Positions 37,721 through 47,069 are shown, counted from the first letter of the stretch. The stretch: 64,000 bases of DNA from Salipaludibacillus sp. LMS25 (GCF_024362805.1 NZ_CP093299.1:2388001-2452000); one strand, 5' to 3'. The notes: generated by a model not told the origin, from the letters alone. Program-made: numbers and translations.

Positions 37721-37817
37721 ATAAAACGAACCTTCAATCAGGCCATTAGCGCCCGTTATCTCCCTCCTAAATAGATTTTTGAGGCGGGCGTTTTTACGGA
37801 CGGTTATCTGTGATAAA
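37721..37817 (-). repeat. Family B repeat (minus), second hairpin deleted
   Basis: Read on the minus strand: TTTATCACAGATAACCGTCC, first hairpin, then CTGATTGAAGGTTCGTTTTAT. Its opening TTTAT (37813-37817) is the closing TTTAT of the family A copy next to it, the same A-then-B order as at 14192-14502. Confidence 0.8.
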
Positions 37818-37970
37818 GCTATGCTTCAATCAGTGGGCGTTTTCCTTCATCCCCCACTGATTGTTCGTTTAACTTATGGGACCTTTAGGGACAGTTTATC
37901 CCCCTCCTAAACGTTTCGACCTTGTTAAGTTTTGAGGTGGGGTTTTACTGCCCCTTAAGAGTGGGATAAA
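37813..37970 (-). repeat. Family A repeat (minus) fused to the 3' end of the PRD regulator gene
   Basis: Full-length family A on the minus strand: starts TTTATCCCACTCTTAAGGGG at 37970 and ends at 37813. Translation of its first 26 bases gives the last residues YPTLKGQ and the stop of the regulator gene at 37945-39882. Confidence 0.9.
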
Positions 37971-39882
37971 GCGTGTGTAAAAAATCTTGCTTATTCGTGC
38001 ATTTAATTAAATCTTTAATCATTTGAAAGTTATCTAATAGGTTGGCTAACCATTTATACATCTGCTGAAAATCCTCGTCACTGTTTTTTTCAATATTTAA
38101 TAGGCAGATAAGTTGGACAGATTGTGCCCCCCATTTTATCGGTTTTTTTAACGTACAAAATGTTAAAAATGTCCGCTCAGTTTGGGGGTGAAGTGGATGT
38201 GGAATGGCTATAAGATTGCCGAACGAGGTAGGTGATACCTTCTCTCGGCTCATTAAGTCGTCATAATAGGTGTCGTTAACAACACCTTTAGTCATTAATT
38301 GCTTAGCTAAGAACATTAAAACCTCCTCTTTTGTTTCAGAAGAGTGATTAAGAAAAATAAAATCTTCATTAATAAAAGATTTGAATGAGACCTTGCTTTC
38401 GGCATTCTTCAAAACATGACTAATCCGATCAACATCGTGCTTTGTTGGAATAGCTGAGATGACCACAACAGGAATACCAATATTTTTTCGAATAGGTACG
38501 GTACTAACAATGAAATCTAGTGACTGTTTTTCTAGGTTGTGAAGGTGGTGATAGCCAGTTGTTCCGATAACCTCCAGTTTGCCATCGAAATGCGCTTGCA
38601 ATTTATAGTATAAAAGTTTCGCGCTGCCTACCCCTGTGGCACAAACGATCATACATTTTTTGCGATGATTAGTTAGCTTCTTCCGTTCGATAGCTGCACC
38701 AATATGGAGGGCAATAAAACCAATTTCATTCTCATGAATATCGATGTTAAGCTCCTCTTTAAGTACAAGACTGGCAATAATTGCAGCTTCCATTGCTACA
38801 GGGTAGTGATTTTTTATTTCGTGTAGTAAAGGATTGCGCAAATTCATTCCATATTTATGCCTTGTAATAGCAGGGCGCAAGTGGGTACATAGGGCAACGA
38901 TCAATTCCTGATCGAATAAACGTAAATGAAGTTTATCGTCTATTTTTTTTAGCATACACATGGTTAAGCGATAGATATCTTCAGCCATTATATCTTTTAG
39001 TTCACAAGATTTTATATCAGAAAAACTGCGCAAATTAGTGCCGAGTAGATGGAGGGCAATGTAAGCAATTTCTGATGTTGGGAAAGCGACATTAAGTTGT
39101 ATTTCAAGTTTATGAAGAATAAGCTTTGCAATATGAAATTCTTGTTTTGTGAGAATATCGGTTAATCCGTGACTCTCCATATCCACATAATTTTTCTCTT
39201 TAATTCGTTTACATGCAATCGCAATATGAATAATGAGGTTTTTAATCGACACGTCTGATAGGTGAATATGGAAAGCTTGTAACTGACTATATACTGTCTG
39301 ATGGATAATGTTGAGAATGTCATGTTCTAAAAGTGTGTCTGGAAAAGATGTGATATCTGGTTCAACCTCTCGTCTGTTCGTAATATAGTCAGACATGCAA
39401 AACCTAAGTTGGCGTTCTTCTCCTTGAAGGCGGAGGCCATGGCCAGGTTTATGGACTAGAGAGATGTGAAAACGATGCAATTCTTTTTTCAGCGCCTTTA
39501 TATCATTTTTAATTGTCGATTCACTGATATGAAGAGCAGCAGCTAGTTCTTCTGATTTAATATAGTGGTCTGCTAATAGCAGCTTTATAATCATAAAACG
39601 TACCCGTTCGGCGGGAGTTTCAGGCGTAAATTTGGTATTCTTTGAAAGGAGGGTAACGAAATTTTTAAACGTCTTTTCGTGAATGACTTTAAGATGGTAT
39701 CCTTGTCCTCGAATTGATTGGAGTGTCATCCCGTTTTCTGTAAGTGTAGGTTCCATCTCTTTTATGTCATTTCGCACAGTTCTTGATGTGACATGAATAA
39801 TAGAGGCGATGTCATCACTACTGACAGGGCTGTCTGCTTTTAATAGCTCATTAAAAATGGCTTGTTTACGCTGAGTTAACAT
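37945..39882 (-). CDS. licR: PRD-containing PTS regulator, LicR/BglG-like activator
   Basis: 645 residues in the LicR order: N-terminal helix-turn-helix (VSSDDIASIIHVTSRTVRND), a second one (AAALHISESTIKNDIKAL), two PTS regulation domains (about 180-390, conserved His in IAIACKRIK and IALHLLGTN, ALCTHLRPA and FIALHIGAA), a GatB-like EIIB domain (CMIVCATGVGSAKLL, Cys) and a C-terminal EIIA domain (AIPHPLHPQ with phospho-His). LicR activates oligo-beta-glucoside (lichenan) PTS genes. Here it lies downstream of the PTS genes rather than upstream as in B. subtilis. Its last seven residues come from a family A repeat. Confidence 0.9.
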   Translation of the reverse strand: MLTQRKQAIFNELLKADSPVSSDDIASIIHVTSRTVRNDIKEMEPTLTENGMTLQSIRGQGYHLKVIHEKTFKNFVTLLSKNTKFTPETPAERVRFMIIKLLLADHYIKSEELAAALHISESTIKNDIKALKKELHRFHISLVHKPGHGLRLQGEERQLRFCMSDYITNRREVEPDITSFPDTLLEHDILNIIHQTVYSQLQAFHIHLSDVSIKNLIIHIAIACKRIKEKNYVDMESHGLTDILTKQEFHIAKLILHKLEIQLNVAFPTSEIAYIALHLLGTNLRSFSDIKSCELKDIMAEDIYRLTMCMLKKIDDKLHLRLFDQELIVALCTHLRPAITRHKYGMNLRNPLLHEIKNHYPVAMEAAIIASLVLKEELNIDIHENEIGFIALHIGAAIERKKLTNHRKKCMIVCATGVGSAKLLYYKLQAHFDGKLEVIGTTGYHHLHNLEKQSLDFIVSTVPIRKNIGIPVVVISAIPTKHDVDRISHVLKNAESKVSFKSFINEDFIFLNHSSETKEEVLMFLAKQLMTKGVVNDTYYDDLMSREKVSPTSFGNLIAIPHPLHPQTERTFLTFCTLKKPIKWGAQSVQLICLLNIEKNSDEDFQQMYKWLANLLDNFQMIKDLIKCTNKQDFLHTLYPTLKGQ

Positions 39883-39923
39883 GTCTCCTCCCCTCTTTGA
39901 AGTGCGAAATTACGTGTGATGGT

Positions 39924-39995
39924 AGGAAGGTAACTCTCCCACTTACTAGCAGTTTAAGTGGGGGAGGGATAGTAATGTGTACGCGTTACCTTCCT
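39924..39995 (-). other. Intergenic cruciform between EIIA and regulator genes
   Basis: Nested inverted repeats: AGGAAGGTAAC (39924-39934) with GTTACCTTCCT (39985-39995), enclosing CTCCCACTTA/TAAGTGGGGGAG. No T run follows on the minus strand, so it is not a classical terminator; it may limit read-through or protect the PTS mRNA. Confidence 0.5.
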
Positions 39996-40018
39996 GAAAA
40001 GCGTCAAAACTAAACGAG

Positions 40019-40357
40019 CTATTGATTATCGTGTTGGAAATGAGAGATTTTATTCATTTTATCATAGATTTCAATCATTTCTATCGCCATATCTTTGACT
40101 GTTATGGCATTCATCAAGTGATCTTGTGCATGCACCATAAGGAGTGTGATCATTGTTAAGTTGCCGTTTGTTTCTTCTTGGATGAGTGACGTCTGGATAT
40201 GATGGGCTTCGTTTAGGGCATCGACACATGCATCAATTTTTTCCTTGGCAGAGGGGATGTCTCCTTTTCTAGCTGCTGCCAGTGCCTCCATAGCTAGACT
40301 TTTCCCATCACCACCGTGAAGGATAAGTTGAAAAATAGTAGATTCTAAATTTTCCAT
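40019..40357 (-). CDS. licA: PTS lactose/cellobiose-type EIIA component
   Basis: 112 residues, helical EIIA of the lactose/chitobiose family: LILHGGDGKSLAMEALAAAR and MVHAQDHLMNA with the phosphorylated histidine (probably H76). Start ATG 40357 follows AGGAGTC. Third gene of the EIIB-EIIC-EIIA operon on the minus strand; cytoplasmic phosphocarrier that passes phosphate to EIIB. Confidence 0.92.
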   Translation of the reverse strand: MENLESTIFQLILHGGDGKSLAMEALAAARKGDIPSAKEKIDACVDALNEAHHIQTSLIQEETNGNLTMITLLMVHAQDHLMNAITVKDMAIEMIEIYDKMNKISHFQHDNQ

Positions 40358-40395
40358 AATATGACTCCTTTTCTATTCGCGTGGATTTAACAACG

Positions 40396-41736
40396 TTATC
40401 CATGGCTGTTTTTAGCATTTTTACGAGTGGTAGTTGTTTCTTCGGCGAATTTCTGCTTATCCCATAACCTGAAAAATCCAAAATATATAATTAAACCGAT
40501 GCAAATATTAATTATTTGCATAATTGAACCTGAAATGCTTCCCCCTGTTGCGAGGTAACCTGAAATAATTGGTGGCATCGTCCATGGAACAGCAATCCCA
40601 GCCGGTTTTGCAACTAAGCCAGTGGACATGCCTATATATGTTGTGACAACTAATGTTAAGGGAGTCAGAATAAATGGGACAATGAGCATCGGATTTAGTA
40701 CTACTGGCGTACCGAAAATGACCGGTTCATTGATGTTAAAGGCGGCTGGTCCTGCTGCAAGTTTGCCTAATTGCTTCATTTGCTTACTCTTAGCCCAAAA
40801 TAGCATCATTAATACGAGGCCAAGAGTAGCGCCACTTCCTCCGAGATTAATAAATACTTCAAAAAATTGTTGCGTAAATATATTCGGTAGTTCTTCCCCC
40901 GCTTGAAAGGCAAGTCTATTTTCATCCATAGCGCCATACCAGATTGGGGCCATAATGCCCCCTACAATATTGGCACCATGAATGCCTGCTGACCAGAGAA
41001 ACATCATAATAAATACAGCAACGAGGCTGCCTAAAAGAGACCCTCCTACGAGAGAAAGGGGCGCACCCACTACCTGAAAAACAAGGTTGTGTAAATCAGC
41101 GAATGGTGTCATCTCAATGATAATTCTGGCAACCCAAATCGTTGTAATCACGGCAAACCCTGGAACGAGAGCTATAAATGATTTTGTTACAGCAGGCGGC
41201 ACGCCGTCGGGCATTCTAATGACTAAATTTTTGCTAACAATAAATCGATAAATTTCAGTTGACACCATCGCAATAATGAGCGCAATAAACAGTCCTTGGC
41301 TTCCAGTTAAAGCTAGGGGGATCCCTCCATCCACCAAAATGGCTTCTGACTCACCATTCGGTATGAACGACACTTGATAAGGAGTAGCCAATAGAAAAGC
41401 TGCTAAAGAAATGGCTCCAGAAGTTAAGGCATCTAGGTCATATTTTTCTGCCAGCCGGTAGGCGACCCCGAAACCTGCGATAAGGGCCATAATATCAAAT
41501 GTCACACCGACAGGATATTGAAGTTTAGCGGCCCACTCATCACCAAATATAGTTGCCATAAAGTCTGGATAGCCTGGAATAGGTAAGTTGGCTAAAATCA
41601 AAAATACAGAGCCAACTATAATAAGTGGCATTGTAAGTATAATACCGTCCCTAAGAGCTTGGAGATGCCGCTGAGCAGCGAGCTTTCCTGCAAACGGCAT
41701 GACCTTACGTTCTAATAATGTAGTGAAGTTACTCAT
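40396..41736 (-). CDS. licC: PTS oligo-beta-glucoside permease EIIC
   Basis: 446 residues, integral membrane protein of the CelB/ChbC family: LLERKVMPFAGKLAAQRHLQ at the N-terminus and FNINEPVIFGTPVVLNPMLI, the substrate-site NEP motif. ATG 41736 is 13 bases after the EIIB stop. Takes up cellobiose, lichenan oligomers or chitobiose and releases them phosphorylated. No 6-phospho-beta-glucosidase gene is present in the operon, so this activity must be elsewhere. Confidence 0.92.
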   Translation of the reverse strand: MSNFTTLLERKVMPFAGKLAAQRHLQALRDGIILTMPLIIVGSVFLILANLPIPGYPDFMATIFGDEWAAKLQYPVGVTFDIMALIAGFGVAYRLAEKYDLDALTSGAISLAAFLLATPYQVSFIPNGESEAILVDGGIPLALTGSQGLFIALIIAMVSTEIYRFIVSKNLVIRMPDGVPPAVTKSFIALVPGFAVITTIWVARIIIEMTPFADLHNLVFQVVGAPLSLVGGSLLGSLVAVFIMMFLWSAGIHGANIVGGIMAPIWYGAMDENRLAFQAGEELPNIFTQQFFEVFINLGGSGATLGLVLMMLFWAKSKQMKQLGKLAAGPAAFNINEPVIFGTPVVLNPMLIVPFILTPLTLVVTTYIGMSTGLVAKPAGIAVPWTMPPIISGYLATGGSISGSIMQIINICIGLIIYFGFFRLWDKQKFAEETTTTRKNAKNSHG

Positions 41737-41749
41737 CGGTGATCCCTCC

Positions 41750-42055
41750 CTATAATCCTGCCATTGACTCTGCGTGCTTTAACACTTCTGCCCCATCGGC
41801 TGTACCGTAGTGAAGGGTGTTAATAACTTCTACTGGCACTCCTTTTGTTTTTCCCAGTTCAGCCATATCATTAAGCATGAACCGCACTTGGGGTCCAAGT
41901 AATAAAACATCTGCCTTGTCAATTTGTTTGCGCGCCTGTTCACCAGGCACCGCCCATATGGTGTAGTCTTTCCCTTGCTCTTTTGCGGCTTTTTCCATTC
42001 TGCTCACCAGAAGACTTGTTGACATACCTGCTGCACAACATAACAAAATATTCAT
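41750..42055 (-). CDS. licB: PTS lactose/cellobiose-type EIIB component
   Basis: 101 residues; [20 protein letters not shown] contains the phosphorylated Cys7, and [13 protein letters not shown] follows as in EIIB-chitobiose/lichenan proteins. First gene of the operon; ATG 42055 is preceded by GAGAGGGG. A cre-like site lies about 60 bases upstream. Confidence 0.92.
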   Translation of the reverse strand: MNILLCCAAGMSTSLLVSRMEKAAKEQGKDYTIWAVPGEQARKQIDKADVLLLGPQVRFMLNDMAELGKTKGVPVEVINTLHYGTADGAEVLKHAESMAGL

Positions 42056-42112
42056 TTAGTAAACCCCTCTCTAGTAAATATTTTTACACCTTAATACATT
42101 TTCATTTTATTT

Positions 42113-42126
42113 TAAAAGCGCTTACA
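42113..42126 (-). promoter_or_regulatory. cre site upstream of the PTS operon
   Basis: On the minus strand TGTAAGCGCTTTTA fits the CcpA consensus TGWAANCGNTNWCA except for the last bases; it lies at the promoter region, with TAAAATAAAAT downstream as a possible -10. Confidence 0.6.
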
Positions 42127-42168
42127 TTTGAATCTAGGTTTTTTCCGTATCACTATGGAAAAAGATTA

Positions 42169-42303
42169 TTTATCCCACTCTTAAGGGGCAGTAAAACCCC
42201 CACCTCAAAACTTAAGAAGGTCGAAACGTTTAGGCGGGGGATAAAGGTCCCATAAGTTAAACTAACAATCAGTGGCGTTTTACGGACGATTATCTGTGAT
42301 AAA
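42169..42303 (+). repeat. Hybrid repeat: family A left part joined to inverted family B end
   Basis: Begins as family A (TTTATCCCACTCTTAAGGGG, first hairpin) up to AACAATCAGTGG and then ends CGTTTTACGGACGATTATCTG and TGATAAA, the inverse of a family B left end. So an A element is joined tail-in to an inverted B element, bounded by TTTAT and ATAAA. Confidence 0.8.
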
Positions 42304-42408
42304 TTTATTCAAAACAGTCATGAGATTGTAAGAAAGATAGGAGCTATACTATCGGCTAATAAGCTATGCTAACGATAGTTATGATAAAAAAAACGAGGTG
42401 ATAATAGA

Positions 42409-43143
42409 ATGAAAAAATCATTTATTAGTCATCTATTTGCGAGTATTGTAGGTATGATTGCTGTTCTACTCATCGTGTTAAGCTTTGTTATCGTCGCATT
42501 TTGGTCAGCAACTGATCAGGATGAGCCACTTTTAGGGGAGGAAGAGATAGAACATACTGAACCAATCGTTTATCAAACAGCTGACTTAATAGAAGATCGG
42601 ATATTTTTAGGAGAAGAACAAGCTGAGAATGAGGTCATTTTTGTACTAGATTATGCGTGTCCTTATTGTAAGGATTGGGTAGAAGATATTTACGGACAGT
42701 TGAAGGCAGATTACATTGATTCTGGTGACGTAAAGTTTTACATTTTACCACAAGTGTACTTAAGCAAAGAGTCCCTTGCACTTACAGAGTTTACAGAGAA
42801 AGTGGCACAACGTTACCCTGAACATTATTTTAATGTGACAACTAAAATATACGACACGTTTGAAGAAGACAATTGGGGATCAGAAGCATATATTGAAAGT
42901 TTAGCCGGAGAATTTGATCTGAATGAGTGGGAAGAGGTTGAGCTTGATTATGATGTCATTAGACGGACAAGACAAGTTACTCGTGGCTTAGACGTTGAGG
43001 TTGTTCCTTCAATTTACGTAAATGGTTATAAAGTTGAAGATATGATGGACTACGAAGAAATTAAACAGCTACTGGAAGAAACAGAACGAGATAAATGGCG
43101 AAACAATGGGGAAAGTTGTGGACAAAATGATGACGATTGCTAA
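42409..43143 (+). CDS. Membrane-anchored DsbA-like thiol-disulfide protein
   Basis: 244 residues: N-terminal membrane anchor (about 9-32), an acidic linker, then a DsbA/BdbD thioredoxin-like domain with active-site C84-P-Y-C87 (DYACPYCKDW) and the cis-Pro region EVVPSIYVNG. Start ATG 42409 has GAGGTGATA upstream. It faces the outside of the membrane and probably oxidises or reduces secreted proteins. No BdbC partner is adjacent. The C-terminus ends in an unusual CGQNDDDC tail. Confidence 0.85.
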   Translation: MKKSFISHLFASIVGMIAVLLIVLSFVIVAFWSATDQDEPLLGEEEIEHTEPIVYQTADLIEDRIFLGEEQAENEVIFVLDYACPYCKDWVEDIYGQLKADYIDSGDVKFYILPQVYLSKESLALTEFTEKVAQRYPEHYFNVTTKIYDTFEEDNWGSEAYIESLAGEFDLNEWEEVELDYDVIRRTRQVTRGLDVEVVPSIYVNGYKVEDMMDYEEIKQLLEETERDKWRNNGESCGQNDDDC

Positions 43144-43173
43144 TTTAAATGAGACAAAGAGAATTGTTTAGTT

Positions 43174-43201
43174 AAAGGTGAGAGCTAATCTCACCTTTTT
43201 G
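43174..43201 (+). terminator. Rho-independent terminator after the DsbA-like gene
   Basis: AAAGGTGAGA/TCTCACCTTT hairpin followed by a T run. Confidence 0.85.
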
Positions 43202-43279
43202 TTTTACATATAATGAGTAATTTTGCGTGGTTATTAACCATTATCACGTGGTTTATATGTCAAATTTCATCAACCTACA

Positions 43280-43680
43280 AGATATGGGAGGTCATGGTGT
43301 ACATAAGTGATATAGAACAACATCGGGAGCTAGTAAAGTCTCATTCGTGAAAACAGCAGTTCACCATACGGCATATGGGCTAGTGGAAAGTGGAGGGTTG
43401 GTAAAGTATATCTGGAACTATTTTAGCCTCTGATAAAAATAATCATTTGAATTCAACAAAAAGATATAGTGTTGTAGTAGCTATGCTTCAACATGGTGTA
43501 CACCTGTTAAGCATACTGGTGGTATTGACAATAAAGGCGAGCTAAAAAAGTAACGGAGGGTCTATAATGTTATTAAGCTTTGAATTTCCAGGAGGCATTA
43601 TAACTTATTAGCTGTCACAGGATTGAATTATCTGATTAAAAAAATAGAAAGAAAAGACACCCCAAAACCTATTGAATAAA
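43280..43680 (+). other. Decayed small secreted/membrane peptide genes
   Basis: Fragments only: a broken frame reads GASKVSFVKTAVHHTAYGLV then ESGGLVKYIWNYFSL; further on, GGAGGGTCTATA precedes ATG TTA TTA AGC (43567) for a frame MLLSFEFPGGII that shifts into LLAVTGLNYLIKKIER and TPKPIE-stop. It may be a former bacteriocin-like peptide with an accessory small membrane protein. The rest of 43144-44176 has no gene that I can support. Confidence 0.3.
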
Positions 43681-44176
43681 AAGCGTAACCCATTATTAAG
43701 CGTTTAAGTGAATTTCATATGCCCCCTTAAGTTACTGTTAATTTGAATTAAAATGACAGTAACTATTTTTAAGTATTTGAAAACATCTTGCTATGTCGTG
43801 GATCTGAGAAGTTTCTAGCGTAGTACTAAAAAATACTTGCTTCGTGGTAAGGAAAGCGACTAAAAGACTGGAAGCTGTTCTACCCCAATACCTGTTTTTT
43901 CTGCGGTAGGTGACCGCTGGAGAAAAAACAAGAGTACTTCCTAACAAGAGGAGAAGGAGAGAAGATAGGTTTCATAGCTTCTTCAACACCTTCTTTTTAA
44001 CCCCAAAAAAGAATTATCTACTAATGAGAGGTACTAGCCTCACTTATAACCTATAAAATACGTGTTAGTTTGGAGGGAAATCAGTATATAGATAACGCAT
44101 TCGAAGAAAAGGCTTGAACTGACATTGTTGAGCGTGTTACTGTGTATATAGATAATAACAGTGGGATCACTTTTAA

Positions 44177-44327
44177 TATATCCCACTCTTAAGGGGCAGT
44201 AAAACCCCCACCTCAAAACTTAAGAAGATCAAAAAGTTTAGGTGGGGGATAAACTGCCCCTAAAGAGTTAAACGAACAATCAGTGGGGGATGAAGGAAAA
44301 CGCCCACTGATTGAAGCTTAGCTTTAT
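44177..44327 (+). repeat. Family A repeat
   Basis: Left end altered (TATATCCCACTCTTAAGGGG), first hairpin and second hairpin present (short spacer, GGTCCC lost), ends GATTGAAGCTTAGCTTTAT. Ends 20 bases before the GTG start of the transporter operon, so it lies in the 5' untranslated region or promoter of that operon. Confidence 0.85.
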
Positions 44328-44346
44328 GACAAGGGAGGTAACAGGT

Positions 44347-45078
44347 GTGAATTGGAAGCAGTGTGGACAATTAATGGTATTTGAGTGGACGAACACCCCA
44401 TATTATTTATATTTATTAAATGGGGCTCTAGCTATTTTGGCTGGTTATTTTGGTGCACAGGTGATCCCAGAAATGCTTCAGGCAGAGAATAAAGTGATGG
44501 GGTTGGATGTCGTGTTTATCTTTGGTCTCATCATAAACGCATACTTATATAGACCTAAGGTATTCACGTTAAATGAAGTAAAAAACAATTTGCATGTGGC
44601 GCCTATTCAACTGATGTTACGGCAGATGGCGATTAAGCCTGAAACGATCATGACTAGCAGAATGCTTGCGAATAGTATCATGATACTAGGGTGGAGTATC
44701 ATCTTTCTCATATCTTTTCATCGTCTATTACCAACACAGACACTGACGGAAATGTTTCCTCATTTCTTATCTTTTTCGTGCGTATGGGTGTTACTCGTGC
44801 TCGTGTTAGCTGGCATGATCCCTGCGGCTGAGCCAGGAGACGTGATGAAACCAGTAGAAATATTCTTCTGGCTTATTGTCATTACTCTTATTGGTGGAAT
44901 GCTTGTATTGGGGGTACGGTTTATGACTGGGTCCTTCTTGTTTGAATGGGTGTTGTTAGGTGTGAAGACGATGCCGCTCCTTTTGCCTATTCTATTACTA
45001 CCACTGCTAGTTGTCGCTAACTTGTTCTGGAGTTATTATATGAAGCGCTATTTAAGAAGGACAAATTATGATGTTTAG
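44347..45078 (+). CDS. ABC-2-type membrane protein (Ytr-like operon)
   Basis: 243 residues with six hydrophobic segments; start GTG 44347 (AAGGGAGGT eight bases upstream; earlier in-frame codons lie in the repeat). It opens an operon of two membrane proteins, a GntR regulator and an ATPase, resembling ytrABCDEF-type loci of Bacillus that respond to cell-wall antibiotics. No catalytic motif is expected. It is distantly similar in layout to the next gene, so the two probably form a heterodimeric channel. Confidence 0.7.
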   Translation: MNWKQCGQLMVFEWTNTPYYLYLLNGALAILAGYFGAQVIPEMLQAENKVMGLDVVFIFGLIINAYLYRPKVFTLNEVKNNLHVAPIQLMLRQMAIKPETIMTSRMLANSIMILGWSIIFLISFHRLLPTQTLTEMFPHFLSFSCVWVLLVLVLAGMIPAAEPGDVMKPVEIFFWLIVITLIGGMLVLGVRFMTGSFLFEWVLLGVKTMPLLLPILLLPLLVVANLFWSYYMKRYLRRTNYDV

Positions 45079-45099
45079 CAGAAGAGGGGAGGTCTGAGC

Positions 45100-45807
45100 A
45101 TGATAAGACAGTTAATGAGCTTTGAGCTGAAACATACGCCTATACGACAGTATATCTTTTTGTGTCTTTTGGCCGTTGTGTGTGGAATTCTTGCGGCGCA
45201 CATAGTGGGGAACGAATTCGCTGGTAGGAAATTAGTTGCGTTAGATAGCCTGTTCCTCATTAGTGTGTTTGCTGTCCAGTCATGTCGGTATGCTCCCTTT
45301 TCTCATCAAAATAGGGCAGGAATGATAAATTTCCATCTTTTATTAAGACAGACACCGTTAAAAGTTAGACACGTGGCGTTAAGTAGAATGGGAACAGCCT
45401 GTTTCTTCATTAGCTGTTACTATGGGATTTTTCTAACGGTGTTTTATCTGGTTAGCCGTGAACTACGTCAAACATTTGAGACCTTTCCCCCTTTAATGAG
45501 CTTTGCAGTCGTCTGGATCAGTGTCGGTTTTTTAATCGCTAGTTTATGGTTATCAATGGAAGGTGGCGTGACATTAAAGCCGTCTTTAGTAGGTGTACTT
45601 GGAGGCCTGTCATTTATTCCCCTCTTGATTGTCGTTAATCTCATCTATGCATGGAATGGTGTGGGCATTGCCAAAGGAATGGCCATCTTAGTTAGTAGCC
45701 TGCCATTTCTCACATTCATGACAGTTGGTATAAGTTTACTCGCAGGTTATGGTCTGTGGGTGCGACGTGTGACTGTCAGTATGAGGAAGGTGGACTACCA
45801 TGTCTGA
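45100..45807 (+). CDS. ABC-2-type membrane protein (Ytr-like operon)
   Basis: 235 residues, six hydrophobic segments, N-terminus MIRQLMSFELKHTPIRQYIF as seen for ABC-2 permeases. Start ATG 45100 follows GGGGAGG at eight bases. Its end overlaps the GntR gene by eight bases, which indicates translational coupling. Confidence 0.72.
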   Translation: MIRQLMSFELKHTPIRQYIFLCLLAVVCGILAAHIVGNEFAGRKLVALDSLFLISVFAVQSCRYAPFSHQNRAGMINFHLLLRQTPLKVRHVALSRMGTACFFISCYYGIFLTVFYLVSRELRQTFETFPPLMSFAVVWISVGFLIASLWLSMEGGVTLKPSLVGVLGGLSFIPLLIVVNLIYAWNGVGIAKGMAILVSSLPFLTFMTVGISLLAGYGLWVRRVTVSMRKVDYHV

Positions 45808-46198
45808 CTTGCTACCGATTACAATTAATGAAAATAGTCGCACACCGATTTACGATCAAATTGAAACCCAATTAAAAACGTTAATCATAAGCGGGAAATT
45901 ACCAGCGGGAACGGCACTTCCATCAATTAGGAAACTAGCTTCCACCTTATCGTGCAGTGTCATTACGACCCGGCGATCTTATCAAAATTTAGAACAACAT
46001 GGTTATATTAAAACCGTTCAAGGTAAAGGGACGTTTGTGGCAGAAATAGACATTGAGGATCAGGATAACCAAAGACAGGAAGCGGTTAAAGAGGTGTTAA
46101 GCGAGGCTATTCGTATCGGAAAAAGCTATCAATATACAAATAAGGAATTATCCTGCTTGTTTCAAGCTTTATTGAAGGAGGGCGATCAGCATGATTGA
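45800..46198 (+). CDS. GntR-family regulator, YtrA-like
   Basis: 132 residues: winged helix-turn-helix (TPIYDQIETQLKTLIISGKL, PAGTALPSIRKLASTLSCSV, QHGYIKTVQGKGTFVAEI) and only a short C-terminal tail, as in YtrA-type regulators. It overlaps both neighbours by eight bases. By analogy it represses its own operon; no operator could be assigned at the promoter near the family A repeat. Confidence 0.88.
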   Translation: MSDLLPITINENSRTPIYDQIETQLKTLIISGKLPAGTALPSIRKLASTLSCSVITTRRSYQNLEQHGYIKTVQGKGTFVAEIDIEDQDNQRQEAVKEVLSEAIRIGKSYQYTNKELSCLFQALLKEGDQHD

Positions 46199-47069
46199 AA
46201 TGACGGATGTGATGAAAAAAATAGATAAGGCCTTTACATTCGGCCCAGTTGATTTTAAGATTGAGCCGGGAACAGTGACAGCTTTAATCGGTAACAATGG
46301 CGCAGGGAAAAGCACATTACTACGCCTATTGACAGGCATGGTTTTTAGCGATGAAGGACAAATCATGCGTTTTAGTCACCGAATGGAGGATGTTGAGTGG
46401 AAGGAACTCATCAGTTATGTTCCCCAAACTATGACCGGCTATGACTACTTTACATTATCTCAGTTGGCTGATCTTTACAGAATTGGGTTTGAAGAGTGGG
46501 ATGACAAGGCTTTTCTAAGATTAATAGAGATGTTTGGTCTGCCACTGACAAAACGGTTTGATGCTATGTCTATCGGCATGCAAAAACAAGGGCTTCTAGT
46601 GCTTGCTTTAGCACGAAGAACGAAAGTGCTGATTATGGATGAGCCTCTAGCTGGCATAGATATAGAAAGCCAAGTGAAACTGAGGGAAGCTTGGGTTAAT
46701 TACCTTGAGGAAGATCCGGAAAGAGCTATACTGTTTGCCACTCATATCCCGGAGGAAGTGAAAGAATTCGCTGATTACGTTGTGTGCTTGTACGAAGGAA
46801 AAATCACAGGTACATATGAAAAAGACGAGCTTCAACATCAGTATGGGCGAATGTGGGTGAATGCTAAAGAAGAAGAACTACGGAACCTCCCTGGTGTCAT
46901 CGACGTAAAGCATAGTGGTGCTGCATGCGAGGTCGTGACGAAAGCTCTGTCAGAAACGGAACAGCTACTGGCTACAAAAGATTATGAGATTGTCATGCGC
47001 CAGTCTCTTAGCTTTACAGATATTTTACACGCGCTTTTAAAAGAGAGTAAGCAAAAGGAGCAAGTGTAA
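46191..47069 (+). CDS. ABC transporter ATP-binding protein (YtrB-like)
   Basis: 292 residues. Walker A GNNGAGKST, Q-loop YVPQTM, a degenerate signature (SIGMQKQG in place of LSGGQ), Walker B LIMDEPLAGID and H-loop ATH are visible. ATG 46191 follows GGAGGGCG. Partner of the two upstream membrane proteins. Confidence 0.9.
   Translation: MIEMTDVMKKIDKAFTFGPVDFKIEPGTVTALIGNNGAGKSTLLRLLTGMVFSDEGQIMRFSHRMEDVEWKELISYVPQTMTGYDYFTLSQLADLYRIGFEEWDDKAFLRLIEMFGLPLTKRFDAMSIGMQKQGLLVLALARRTKVLIMDEPLAGIDIESQVKLREAWVNYLEEDPERAILFATHIPEEVKEFADYVVCLYEGKITGTYEKDELQHQYGRMWVNAKEEELRNLPGVIDVKHSGAACEVVTKALSETEQLLATKDYEIVMRQSLSFTDILHALLKESKQKEQV

Noticed and set aside
44311..44346. Upstream TTG start for the first Ytr-like membrane protein (N-terminal MKLSF)
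   Set aside because: These codons belong to the end of a family A repeat; the same MKLSF appears before 28663. The GTG after AAGGGAGGT is the better start.
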